Shown: positions 13,081-23,900 of the stretch, one piece after another
Layout of the letters: the number at the start of each line of letters is the position of its first letter
Position numbering within the stretch: position 1 is the stretch's first letter
Assembly (NCBI GenBank): GCA_032173965.1
Contig: CM063284.1
Coordinates: forward strand, 61,130,863-61,194,862
Direction: 5' to 3'
Source of the DNA: Sitta carolinensis
Taxonomy: Eukaryota > Chordata > Aves > Passeriformes > Sittidae
Length of the DNA stretch: 64,000 nt
Notes under the pieces: model-generated
The model's input: the letters and a program-made list of their open reading frames with translations, nothing else
The model's database searches: none
What the model was told of the DNA's origin: nothing
Translations under genes and position numbers: made by a program

Positions 13081-13137
13081 GGGAAAAAAAAGCCTTTTTG
13101 AGGGAAAAAAAAAGCTTTTTTTTGGGAAAAAAATTTA
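13081..13137. repeat. Three-copy 21-22 bp minisatellite of GGG + A-run + GC + T-run units
   Basis: GGGA units start at 13081, 13102 and 13124. The first two continue A7-9, then GCC or GC, then a T-run. The middle unit contains a perfect A8-GC-T8 palindrome (13106-13123). The third unit runs A7 into TTTAAT. Confidence 0.8.
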
Positions 13138-14093
13138 ATGTGTGGGGGCTTTTGTACCACAGGTCCAGCCGACCACAGGAGTGAGAGTGCGCATTATCTG
13201 TTGAGCATGACTATTATTGTTCAATAAATATAGTTTTGCACTGATTGAATTTGGAAGGGCAGCAAAGGGGTAGAAAGGTAGAATTTATAATGAGAAATGG
13301 AATAGGTAAGAATTCAGACTCATTAACTAAGACTGGTGATGTGCTTGGTCCAGAAATCAAGAGCAGAGGTAGGGAACAAGCTGAATAAAGCACAGTCAAG
13401 TCTCAAAGCATAAAACAAATGCCACTCATACAATTTCTGCCCTCCAAGTGTAAAATTCAGATTCAAATCTGCAGCAAGGGATACAAAACCTCTATGAGAA
13501 CATAAAATGCTCAAGCAGATTCAGTTCTGCTCACTACTCAGCTATAACCTTTGCGTCTACACAAGAACCCTTTCAAGATGCGCAGGGTGCACATTAAAAA
13601 AAATCTATGATCCTAAATGATAGAAATCTTAATGAACTCATCCTAAAAGAAAAAGAGATGAAGCTGAACTGAAAGCTTAGTGTCCCCACTTATGACCTGC
13701 ATTATACAAAGGTATGGGCCCATCCATATCATCACATAAGGCTGAAGGGTTTTTGTTCAAACTTAGCACCTCAAATTGACACCTCATATTGTCTCCTCCT
13801 TGCTCACATAGACTCTCCTCTTGCCCCATTACCTTGACATTTTAGCTTACTGTTTCTAATAAACATGCAGAAGGTTAAAAGTGTTTTACGCTACATGAAA
13901 ATTTTGTTATACTTCTAGAAGTAAAAGATGAAGTCCTAATTTTAGAGCAACCAATCAAGCAGTTAAGACTTAAAAATTGTTCAAGAAACAAGATGAGTAA
14001 CAGCAAGCAAAGTAATGGCATTATCAACCTAACATTATTCTGTATACTACTTGTTCTTCTCCATGTGCTACATAAATACACAGCTTTATTTAC

Positions 14094-14153
14094 CTACTAA
14101 TGCTGATGATCGATTTAAAGATGTAGTTGTATCACATGAAAAGAAATACATTC
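14094..14153 (-). other. Candidate 60-nt exon, minus strand (antisense frame also open)
   Basis: The minus strand has the acceptor AATTCCCTTTCACAAATATAG and the donor GTAG then GTAAAT, enclosing 60 nt. One frame is open and includes SCDTTTSLNRSSALV. The opposite strand is also open through the same bases: a plus frame includes DDRFKDVVVSHEKKYIPIF, preceded by its own acceptor-like sequence ending at 14083. At most one reading can be right. I recognise neither peptide. Confidence 0.18.
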
Positions 14154-14323
14154 CTATATTTGTGAAAGGGAATTTTCAGCTGAACAAACAGCTATGGCTT
14201 AAAACATCTCCATTGTGCTGTTCCTCATTCTGCAGGCCTTTCTCAAAATGTAATTAGAATACACATTGGGTAACAAGCACCCTGAAGCAAATATGAATTC
14301 TTGGAATAGTACAGTCTACTTTA

Positions 14324-14800
14324 CAGAATCATAGAATATCCTGAGTTGGAAGGAACCCAGCAGGATCATCAAGTCTAACTTCTGGCCCTGCACCGGATAC
14401 CCCAAGAATTACAACATGTGCCTTAAGGCATGGTCCAAAAGCTTCTTGAACTCTATTAGTCTTGGTGGTGTGAACATTTCCCTAGTAAGCCTGTTCCAGC
14501 GCCCAACCACCCTCTGGGTGAAGAACCTTTATCTAATATCCAACCTAAACCTCCCCTGATACAGCTTCATGCTTGTTCTTTCCTCAAATCCTATCTCTGG
14601 TCATCAGATGAGTGAAGAGAGCAGTGTCTGCCCCTCCTCTTCCCCACAGAAGGAAGTTGTAACTGCCTCAGCCTCCTCCTCTCCAGGCAGAACAGACCCA
14701 GTTTCCTCAGCCCCTCCTCACCTGGCTTCCCCTCAAGGCCCTTCCATCCTCATGGCCCTCCTCCCTTGGACACTCTCTAACAGTTTAATGTCTTTTTTCT
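14324..14800 (-). mobile_element. CR1 LINE 3' tail, antisense
   Basis: The fragment begins with the diagnostic CR1 3' end in reverse complement: 'acagaatcatagaat', then 'gagttggaaggaaccc' and 'ggatcatcaagtctaac'. It continues with 'cctgttccagcgcccaacca', 'tctgggtgaagaacctt' and 'tatccaacctaaacctcccc'. The 3' terminus is therefore intact at 14324 and the 5' side is truncated near 14.8 kb. The better preservation of its 3' end suggests it is younger than the 1.9-3.1 kb copy. Confidence 0.92.
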
Positions 14801-16840
14801 GTTGTGTTCATATTGGGCTCTGTTTTACCACCCCCAAAATTCTCTTACTCTATTTTTAAAGATAAAAATCACAAAAGCATTGTTCCACAGAACACTCTGT
14901 TACCCCCCTGACATTATGAGGAGTACCGCTGCTGGTGATGCATTGCAACTACTGTTGAGTTCCTGTGACACAAAGACTTCTCCCACCTCCTTAAGAACAC
15001 AGTTCACAAATCCCTTTGAAGGTATTTAGCATATAAATATCACCACCAGTAACAAATATTATCTGACGGTATTTTCAAATGAAAGTTTTATAACTGTATG
15101 TCATCCACTCAGATGACCAAGCGCAGAACAGATACGTCTGCTAGACCGAAAACTAGTATTTTGGTCTTTGTTTCTAGCTTAACAGTGCCATAAATATCCA
15201 TCACACATGCCTCACAGCAGCAACTGTGTAGACATAAAACCTGTGCTGCTGCTGCTACCCTGCAAACTTGTGCCAACTCTCCCTGACCCTGAAACTGAGA
15301 CACTCTTCCTGAAGCTACACAAAAAGAGCACAGCACTGGAAACTCAAAAGGATGAGGGACTGCAAATCCCAAGACTGCTCTGAGTCAGAGAAAGTGAACA
15401 GTTAAGAAATAAGACTTGTCAGTCCATCCTGATGTGTACAGCAGGTACAGCTGGCTTGGCAGTATAGCCACCCTGGGAACTGGGAAACTGGCATCCACGG
15501 CCTAAAAAGTGGCAAAGCTTTATGCTTGGTTGCAGATTTTTGAGAGCACTGCTTCACAAGTTATTTCCTGGGCTTTGTAACAAACAGAAAGAGACAGAAA
15601 CAAGCAAAAAAACACATAGCAGAAAGTTAAAATAAGTGTTAATTTTGATTAGGTTTTTGCATTATTCATTGTGTGCTGGTTGTTGGGGGCGGGGGAACGA
15701 CAGAATCATCGTCTTGCAAGGAAGTGTTTGTGAGTGGAGTATGGAATTTGCAAGAGACTGGACTCTGCAAGAATACCCTCTGCACAAACACAAGATAGCC
15801 CCTTTCTGGCAAGCTCCAAAGCAGTTTCAAATGCAGCAACACTTACACTGTAAACTCTATTAGGGCAAGAATTTTCCTTAAGTTCACAAACTTCTAGCAA
15901 AACTGCATCTCTGCCCATGGCAAAGACTCCCAAAGCGTAAAAAATAACAACACAGAAGATCACAAAAAATTTGGGTGAACCAATTTAAAAAATATCAGTT
16001 CACAAACAGAGCATTTCCATAGAAGTAAACTTGAATACATGCAGTGCTAAAATTAAGCATATAAATTAAGATCGAGGCCCTACTCATTTTGGCCAGAACA
16101 GTTCAGTCATCACAACCTTAAGGTAGCATAAAACACAGAAACAAACCTGGAACTCATGTCGGTGTCTTGCATTGTTGTGGACCACCACCTTTTAACACTT
16201 AAGAGTGAAAACTATAGTTTCCCTTATACTGGAAACTCTACCGTGTGATTAAACCAAGGTCAAAAGGAGCAATACTACTAACACATCTCCTCTACACACA
16301 TTCTCCATGTACAAACAAGTACTTTAGATGTGTTTTAAAAATTCAGGCAACAGCTTATGCTAAATGCGACATCAGCTAAATAGCTTTATTTAGACTGGAA
16401 AACGCTTTGTGACAGAAAATCAGTTTTAGTCGATTTAACTGGTAATGGACAATTTAAGCAAGACTTATTAACAGTGTAAGCACTTCCATATCATGAAGTG
16501 TATTTTGTGATGCATTAGAAATCAAGGGAAACTGAAGTGATTAGTATCATCCCAATATGCAATTGTGATAAGAGCATTAGCTAGATGCAGAGTAAGTAAC
16601 CGACTGTATTTCATACTTCTGAAAACAGGTTGGCTTTTCTGGTCATTAAATCTTTTTCTGCAATTGCATAGATTTTATTTCAAGTTTTTATTCAATTTTA
16701 TGATTTTAAATTATCTGGCAAGCACAACTTAATTTTCTGTACACTGAGGGCACCTTCTTCATAATCTTAAGCGTATTTCTGCTTATTTTTTGAGAGACCC
16801 AATGAAAAAGTCTTCTCTAAATTGCCCACATGATTCAGTC
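14801..16840. other. AT-rich DNA without recognisable genes
   Basis: I see no repeat or exon. The 16350-16760 part is rich in A/T motifs such as ATTGCAT, TTAAAT and GCAATTG and might be a conserved non-coding element. That can only be judged by alignment. Confidence 0.4.
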
Positions 16841-17318
16841 TGGTTCAGCAGATGTCCTGCTTCCAGCCAGAACAAGGTTAATGTCTGCAGGAGGGAAGAT
16901 GGCTAAGACCTGGAGGTAATTCTATAGCACCTCACATCAGTGCAGAGGGAGGGAGGCAGGGACTCCTTCTGGCCAAGGAACTTTGGCAGAAGGAGCTGTG
17001 GGATGGCCCTTCTGAGTCAGAGGGAGCAGTCAGGCAGTCAGGGTGGCATGGCTGTGAACCACTCTCCCTCTTTTGTACACTTTTATCATTAATACTGCTG
17101 CTGTTACTCTTCCCTTCCTTACCTCAAAGCTGTTTCCACTAAACTGTTCTTATCTCAGCCCATGATCTTTATCTTTTGTGCCTCCAATTCTCCTCTCCAA
17201 CCATCCATAGAGGATGGGTGAAGGGGAGGGAGGAGTAACCAGAGCATGGGAATTTAATTAACCAGTGCATGGGCTTAATGGGAATTAAATTGGGGAATAC
17301 CATTCCTAAAACACAACA
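16841..17318 (+). mobile_element. Solo LTR of an avian endogenous retrovirus
   Basis: A segment of about 478 bp runs from TGGTTCAG to CACAACA (TG..CA termini) and has the base composition of a bird LTR. The 3' half contains blocks that recur in many passerine LTRs: 'cattaatactgctgctgtta', 'cccttccttacctcaaa' and 'ctccaattctcctctccaa'. No gag, pol or env sequence adjoins either side, so it is a solo LTR left by recombination. I could not confirm a target-site duplication (GATTC versus GATTA is only approximate). The left edge is uncertain by some tens of bases. Confidence 0.7.
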
Positions 17319-17780
17319 GATTATTATTGTGAATTTGAGAACAGTTTTAGAAAAAAAAAAAGAACAAGTTCTTTTACAGCCATTAAGTGAATGCTAATCA
17401 GTCATATTCACTATGTTTAAAGTGGGTTTTGGTGTTTTCTGGAGTTATTTTTCTATTCTTATGCAATGACAGTGTTTGTGACAGTGAATCATTTCTGATT
17501 CATTTACAGCAAGAAATACAGTAACAATGTTCAAAATATTCTAAAACAGAAAAACAAACCTATAAAAAATCCTTGGAAAACAGAAGGGAAACTACGGCCC
17601 AAATAGCACAATACACATGCCATCAAGTCCACAAGTCACTCCACTGAAGGAAAAAAGGAAGAAGTTTCAGCTTTAGAAATTAAGAGTAGTATCACCTCAC
17701 AGCATGTTTTGAAAGCTCCTGTAATATACCAGCACTTCAAAAATCAAGTTTTATAAACTGAACTGGTTTACATTTTATCT

Positions 17781-17862
17781 GCAAATAAACAAAAACAAAA
17801 CCAAAAACAAATAAAATAAAATAATAAAAAAAACCCAAACACAAATAAATAAACAAAAAAAC
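17781..17862. repeat. A-rich low-complexity tract
   Basis: A run of CAAA, AAAAC and AATAA units with almost no G. Simple sequence, not a gene. Confidence 0.85.
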
Positions 17863-19792
17863 GAGAAGTCATACAAAAGTAGAAATAAAGTGAAAACACG
17901 TTATGGACTTGGGATAAATAATGCTAAGTTTATGTATCTGAAAAAACAGAAGAACAGCAGAATTGCTAAAAATACACTCCAATAAAAGAGTAAGACAGAA
18001 GTGACTGAAATAACATGATATAAATTACTGCAATCAGCTGGAGGAAAAAAAATCATGCTTTAAAATCCTTGAAAATTAATGAAGGGCTAAAAAAGATCAC
18101 TGGTCGGTCAGTCAGTCACAAGCAATTTGCCCACTTTGAACTCATCACCTTTTCAGGAACCTGCAGGAAAATGCACAACTACAACTTTTGCTTCTCTCCA
18201 CACATACAGGCTAAAAAACATTTTTATGGGCATTCTGTTTCAGAAGACTGACACATAAATTAAAAATAAACCTCCCCTGGAAACAACACAGGGATGATTT
18301 CTGTACTCTGTCTCAAAACCATGAAATATTCTTGAAGTCTGATGGCTTTTATATTGACTATTTGAAGGCATTACTTGTGAGAAGTTGCACTACACCTTTT
18401 TGACTCTGGCAAAGAGGTGAGAAACTTACACAAGCAAGACATTAAATAAATATATACCAACTCCTACAAACACTCAAGCAACATTAAGGCTACTGAAAGG
18501 AATAAATTACTGAATGGAATAAATTACTAACAAACAGCAGAAGAGAGTTTTCTGTGGCAAGTTTGAGCCCCAAGACGAATGAATATTCAGCCTGCAGCAC
18601 CTCACCCTCTCCTTTCCAGGGGGCAATTCAACTGGACATAACGTTCGTGAGGTAATTCCCATATGCACAGCCATACAAGCACAGAGATGCTCTCATTTTG
18701 GTAGTGACCTGAGACCACCAGAAAAACCACATGATAGTATGTAGAATCCACAGGATTATTTTTGGAATAAAGATCTTACCATTTAGACTCTACTTCTGAA
18801 GCAGATTAATTCTATTGTCTCTCACTATATACAAAAATCAATTCATGATACAGAAAGATATTTCAAATGCACTTCAGTGTCTTTAGAAGGAACAAAGTTA
18901 ATATGACATGTCTTTTAGGGCTTGGTAATTTCTGAAAAACTATCACAATCTTACTTGACTCCTAGTCTCACTGTGTAGGGAAAAAAATTGTGTAAAGAAT
19001 CAATATAAGCATTTCAATTACAGCTGACATTACCAGTGAAAAACCACATGACATCCTATTCAGTACATTACTAAACAGGAACATCTTATAGCAACAAGAA
19101 CTTCAAGTTTTGTTTTGGCGGCAGCACAGTAAACAAAGACACACCTGGGCACTATATTCTTGTGCTTATGGTTTTTATCTTCGTGCCCTATAGAACTACA
19201 ATTCAATGCATTCTGCCACAAGTGTAGAATTTGGACAGAAATGCCTACAGGAGGCAAGGGAAACATCTCCAGGCAGTCTTTGTCAAGGCTTGGAGAGAAG
19301 GGCCACATAAAAGGCTTTCATTTCTCTTCCTTGTACAACATTTCTTGTTCTTCCTGTAGCTAAACTCACAAGTGAGAGCCACCATCACCTTCAGGACAAG
19401 AGCAGCATTTCTCAGCTAATAAGCAAAGCATGCTTGTGCAGGGACAAAAAGTAAAAAAAATAAATCATAAGGAGAAAAAAAAATAAGTGCAGACCAAGAT
19501 GAATACTGGCAGAGAAATGACCTGAGCTGCAATAAACGCTTGTGGGGGAGGGGGAGTACTTGCCACAGCATCACCGTCTTGCTTCTGCTGCAACAGCATC
19601 ATCTAGCTGATCTCACCACCGAGCTGAATTGAACATACTGAACAGGAAGTATAAAGGAAAAAAAATACACAAGATATGATTTATTATGTACTATACAAGA
19701 ACCACTGGTTTAACTGTCTGCATTTCAGTACATCCTGACAGAAAGGGGAAAAACAATCAATATTTATTTTAAAAGCAATGGTTCTTACAAGG

Positions 19793-19808
19793 AAAAAAAA
19801 AAAAAAAA
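19793..19808. repeat. A16 homopolymer
   Basis: An uninterrupted run of 16 A, followed by GAAAGAGAA. Confidence 0.95.
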
Positions 19809-22800
19809 GAAAGAGAACTAAAAACCCAGCTGCAGCTGCTACTCAATTAAAAACCAAATGAAAGCACAGTTTGGGAGAAGAAATATTAAGGCACTGATAA
19901 ATCTTAGAAAGTTACATGTTTGTTGCTAACAGATTAAAGTAAAACAGACCATCTTTTGAATGCTATGAGAACAGCACATGTGTCCCCCTTTAATGAGTGG
20001 CAAGAGTCATAAATCATGAACAGCAAAATCATGAGCTCCAAGGGAGGTCTACCTCTTCATCTGTGACAATTAATGTGTCACCCTCACAGCAACCCAGAGG
20101 CAAATTCCTTATGCTATTTTTTATGCATGTATTGTCTTAAAACATATCTCTTCCAAAATTACACTTGACATTTCTTTAATGGACCGACTTGCACTCCAGC
20201 CAACCAGCATCACAGATTTACAGACATCAGACACAATAAAGATCTTATAAAATTTATATAATGTTCTATTCCTCCCCATCACCCCAATATAAAGGGACAA
20301 AAGGCATTGAAGTATATATTTTTTTACTTATTACCAGTAACAGTTATACAGGGAGACAGTCTTCTCAAGGTTTGTCATGAATTTTTCATGATTAAAAGCA
20401 GTGTAAAATAGTCTACAGTTGTGACCTATATTCACAAAACAAGGGAACATAAATGTAAATAAGGAATAACAAGGGAACAACAAAATGTAAATATCCATTC
20501 CACAGTATGCAGTGAACTCAAAAGGCTTACCTTAGGGTAAGCTTACACTATGCCTAATTTTTAGGTTAGTCCCTGATAAAGGCTGATAAAGATCACAGCC
20601 TGCATCATCCGCCTAACACTTTAAACTTGCTTCAGTGCAATTTTCTTTAATACCTTTGCACAGCGCTTATGTGCAAATAGACCTCAGCTCGTGCCATTTC
20701 CCAGGGTTTATTTTCTCTGTAACTTTCATCATATATTTTGTGCCATCTGCAGACAAGCAGCACTACTCACATAAGTTGTCTTACTAAAAAAATCAGTTGG
20801 ATCATTCAGCAGACAAAGCCTGAAAGCTTGTCTCTCCCTATAAACTAGGGCAGAGGAAGAGGTTTATAGCAGTAAATGAGGGCTTTGACAAGGAAGCTGC
20901 AGCAGTTTTCTGCCAGGGGGTAGGACACCGTCCTCTCCCATCCCATTCCTGCCCAAGCACTGCCATCTGTATAGCTGAGACAGCAGAAGAGAACAAATGC
21001 CCTTGCCATCCTCACCACTGTTCACCCTCGATGTATTCATTTAAACTGTAACACTGTGAGCTAGGACAGATAGTACTTGCCTGAATTTAATATTTATTCA
21101 CCTTACAGGAAATTAATAGCATTTTCAAAGTAACAGAATATGAATCCAACTTTGTTTATTCAGTACCATACTTTAAAAGCTGGCAATCTAAATTTTTTGC
21201 CCTACTATCCACACTCATAAATGAGCACATAGCAGTAGGCATGCTACTAAAAAAAAACCAATTTTCTTTCTGCAGGTACTACTCTCCAAAGTAAGAGATA
21301 AAAAGAAGTCAAGAACTCTTTAACACCTGGGGTTTGCAACATTAGCATTCTGTCATAAATCCAAGCATTGAGAGCAGATGAACATCTACGGGGAAGCACT
21401 GAATGGATCTTAGACCTATGAGCTCTGTAAACCAGCACACCCCTCCTCCTCCTCAGCTTATATTAGAGGTCAGGAATGAAGATTAAACAAGGAATCCACA
21501 ACCTGATTCTGGTGTCCTACCCAAAGGCTTCAAAACTCCAGCTCTCTCACGGCAGACATAATTTTACTGTCTCAGTAACAACAATCTCAACAGGCAGTGA
21601 GCACAGACGAAAAAAAATCTGTGATAAAGAGCTATAAGATCTCCAGCTATCACACAAATTATTTAGGACTTTAAATCAATATTTGAGATATATCCAGAAA
21701 TTCTGAATCATAGAGAAAAAAAGAGAAAAACCCCAACTTTTAAAGACAGGGAAAGATGGAAAAGTGTTTTTTGCTAGGTTTCAATATCTCACTAATATTT
21801 GTAATATTAGAGAAAATTAACAAGAGCACCTCTTTTTTCATCAGCTCTGTGGCTCTTTCTTTCACTACACTGACTCTGGAAGTGACTAACACCATAAGCA
21901 TATGAATGCCACACTACAGCACAACCAATACCTACATGCTGGGACCTGAAAGTCTTTGGCACCAATCATAAAATGAGAAGGTGAGATTTGCATTTGCATG
22001 TCAGAGGCTGCTATCATGTCTCTGGGGGATGGTCACACATTTTTCCAAATCCCTACAAGATTACTCGGAACTCAAACCATGCAAATCTGGCACTCACTGG
22101 AGAGAAGACAGCTGCCCTGCAGAGACTGCAAGCCAGGAGGATAGATACTTGCCATTGAAAGCCAGGCCTTATTTTTCACATCCCCTGCTACTCCAGCAGC
22201 AGGCCACCTGGCACCAGCTGGCCAGGCACTCTCAAGCAGCACAGAAAGAATATAATTTCACGAAATTGCCTGCTGCCTTCAGTCCCCTGCCTGACATGCA
22301 TGTCCTTGTTGCATAGGTAGAGTAACACTCATAGGCTTCCTAAAAGCTTCCTATTCCAGCCTAAAAGGAAAAAAAAAAAGTGACATTAAACCCTGGTGAG
22401 GGTCCTGTAGAGCAGATGGAAGCTGAAGGAACAGAAGAGATCATTATGACTTTTATTTCTTCATACTTACACTAGAGAACTCTAGTGGGCTACACAAAAT
22501 TAATGAGGACCTGTATTAAACATGTAGCCACTCCCTCTATATAATGAATACGTGGGCATTAAAAACCCCTGCTGCTCTTCTCAAAGCAGATGGGGTAATT
22601 CTCGGCAGCTCTGGCTTTGAATGCATCTGGTAGCCTACTGTCATCTTTCACAAAGCTCCTTCTCAGTCCCTAGGCAGGGACTGCTGGTGTGGGACACAAT
22701 GCAAGGCTCCACATAACCTCTGCAGAATGGAACTCTAACGCTCTTCAAACCTCAGTGGCATAAACAGGCTTCCCCACACTACTTTGCAACAGGAAAACAC

Positions 22801-23077
22801 AAAAGATACCTTGGACTGGATTTGCAGAATTGCTGAACAAGCTTGCTCCAAGAAATTAGGTGATATGAACCATGTACCTGCAAATACACCAGAGATTAGC
22901 ACAACAAACAGGAGCTGTGACTGGAGAAGCATGGCTTTCATTGAAATTCTTGCTTCACCACTGGTGAAAAAATCATCACAGCCACAACACCAGAGGACAG
23001 TTTTGAGAATGCATAAGTTCACAATGAATATTTTGTGTGACTCTCTCCACTCTGGCTTATAGCTCTTCTATATGTTA

Positions 23078-23125
23078 ACCAGTAATTAAATAAATAATAA
23101 TAATTTAAAATTTAATTTATTATTA
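23078..23125. repeat. AT-only, partly self-complementary tract
   Basis: A stretch of nearly pure A and T in which AATAATAATTTAAAA faces TTTAATTTATTATTAA, giving an imperfect inverted repeat. It directly precedes the CpG-retaining patch at 23.16 kb. Confidence 0.6.
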
Positions 23126-23156
23126 AGTTCACAATAGCTAATATCAAATGAAATTT

Positions 23157-23900
23157 TAAAATTATTCTTCTTGTATCATTGAAACCACAGAAATAGTCGC
23201 GGCTAAGAGCTCTACACCAGAGATGTTTATGAAGCCACGCACGTTAATGAATACCCAGGGACTCTTCATTACACGAATCGGTGACAATGGAGTAACCGTT
23301 GGAGCAAATGCAGATGTACAGCTCCATTCATATGCATATGTCCGGGTCCAGGAAATCCCAGGCTGGCTGGAGGGATCCTTTGTCCACCCGGGAAGCAAAG
23401 GGCTGTAGCGATGCAGTGCAGGGACTCCTTTGGAGGGGCAATCAATGGTATTAAAGCACAGCCATAAGGCTTGGGCCAGGCGCCTGTGCAAGACCCAGAT
23501 ATGCTGGTTACACGTGCAAGGGTGAGAAATAACTCATGAAGCAGGGAGAAGGTGCTTCAGAAGCACATGGCAGGGAGCAAGGGATCAGGCAGTTGCAATG
23601 CTCCAAGAGCCTCATGAGAATCAAAGGTGTGTTTGTACGTGCATCTGGCACTGCACGGGGATCAAAATGCAGCCACTGTGAGATGACAAGCACAGCATTT
23701 CAAAATGGCAGTCTCATCCCCTGCACGGCTTGATGCGTAAAGCAGCAACAGCACAAGTTTGTACTTCAAATTAAATGCATCCAAAACAAGAAAGCATTTG
23801 TCACCAGGCTCCCACCCCCACAAAAAGGCCTCTCAGACAAAAAAAGCAAGTGACCACTGTGAGAACACAGCGGGACACACCACGCAGGAAAGGCTGTCAA
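23157..23900. other. CpG-retaining patch, possible exon or old insertion, unidentified
   Basis: This patch keeps many CpG dinucleotides (for example gtcgcggct, acgcacg, ccgggtcc, ggcgcc and tacgtgc) within a CpG-poor neighbourhood. From 23157 a plus frame is open for 83 codons to TAG near 23408. It includes TRIGDNGVTVGANADVQLHS and RVQEIPGWLEGSFVHPGS. The minus strand is open across 23162-23491. A possible plus acceptor ends at 23186 (ACCACAG), and donors are AGG then GTGAGA near 23521 and AAAG then GTGTGT near 23628. It could be an exon of a gene or lncRNA, a CpG-rich retroelement remnant, or a small unmethylated regulatory element. I do not recognise it. Confidence 0.3.

Larger units (their letters stand above)
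17319..23156. other. AT-rich DNA without recognisable genes
   Basis: Simple repeats occur at 17781-17862 and 19793-19808. No paired splice sites with a plausible frame were seen. The 111-codon frame at 21981-22316 shows no recognisable features. Likely intronic or intergenic. Confidence 0.45.
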
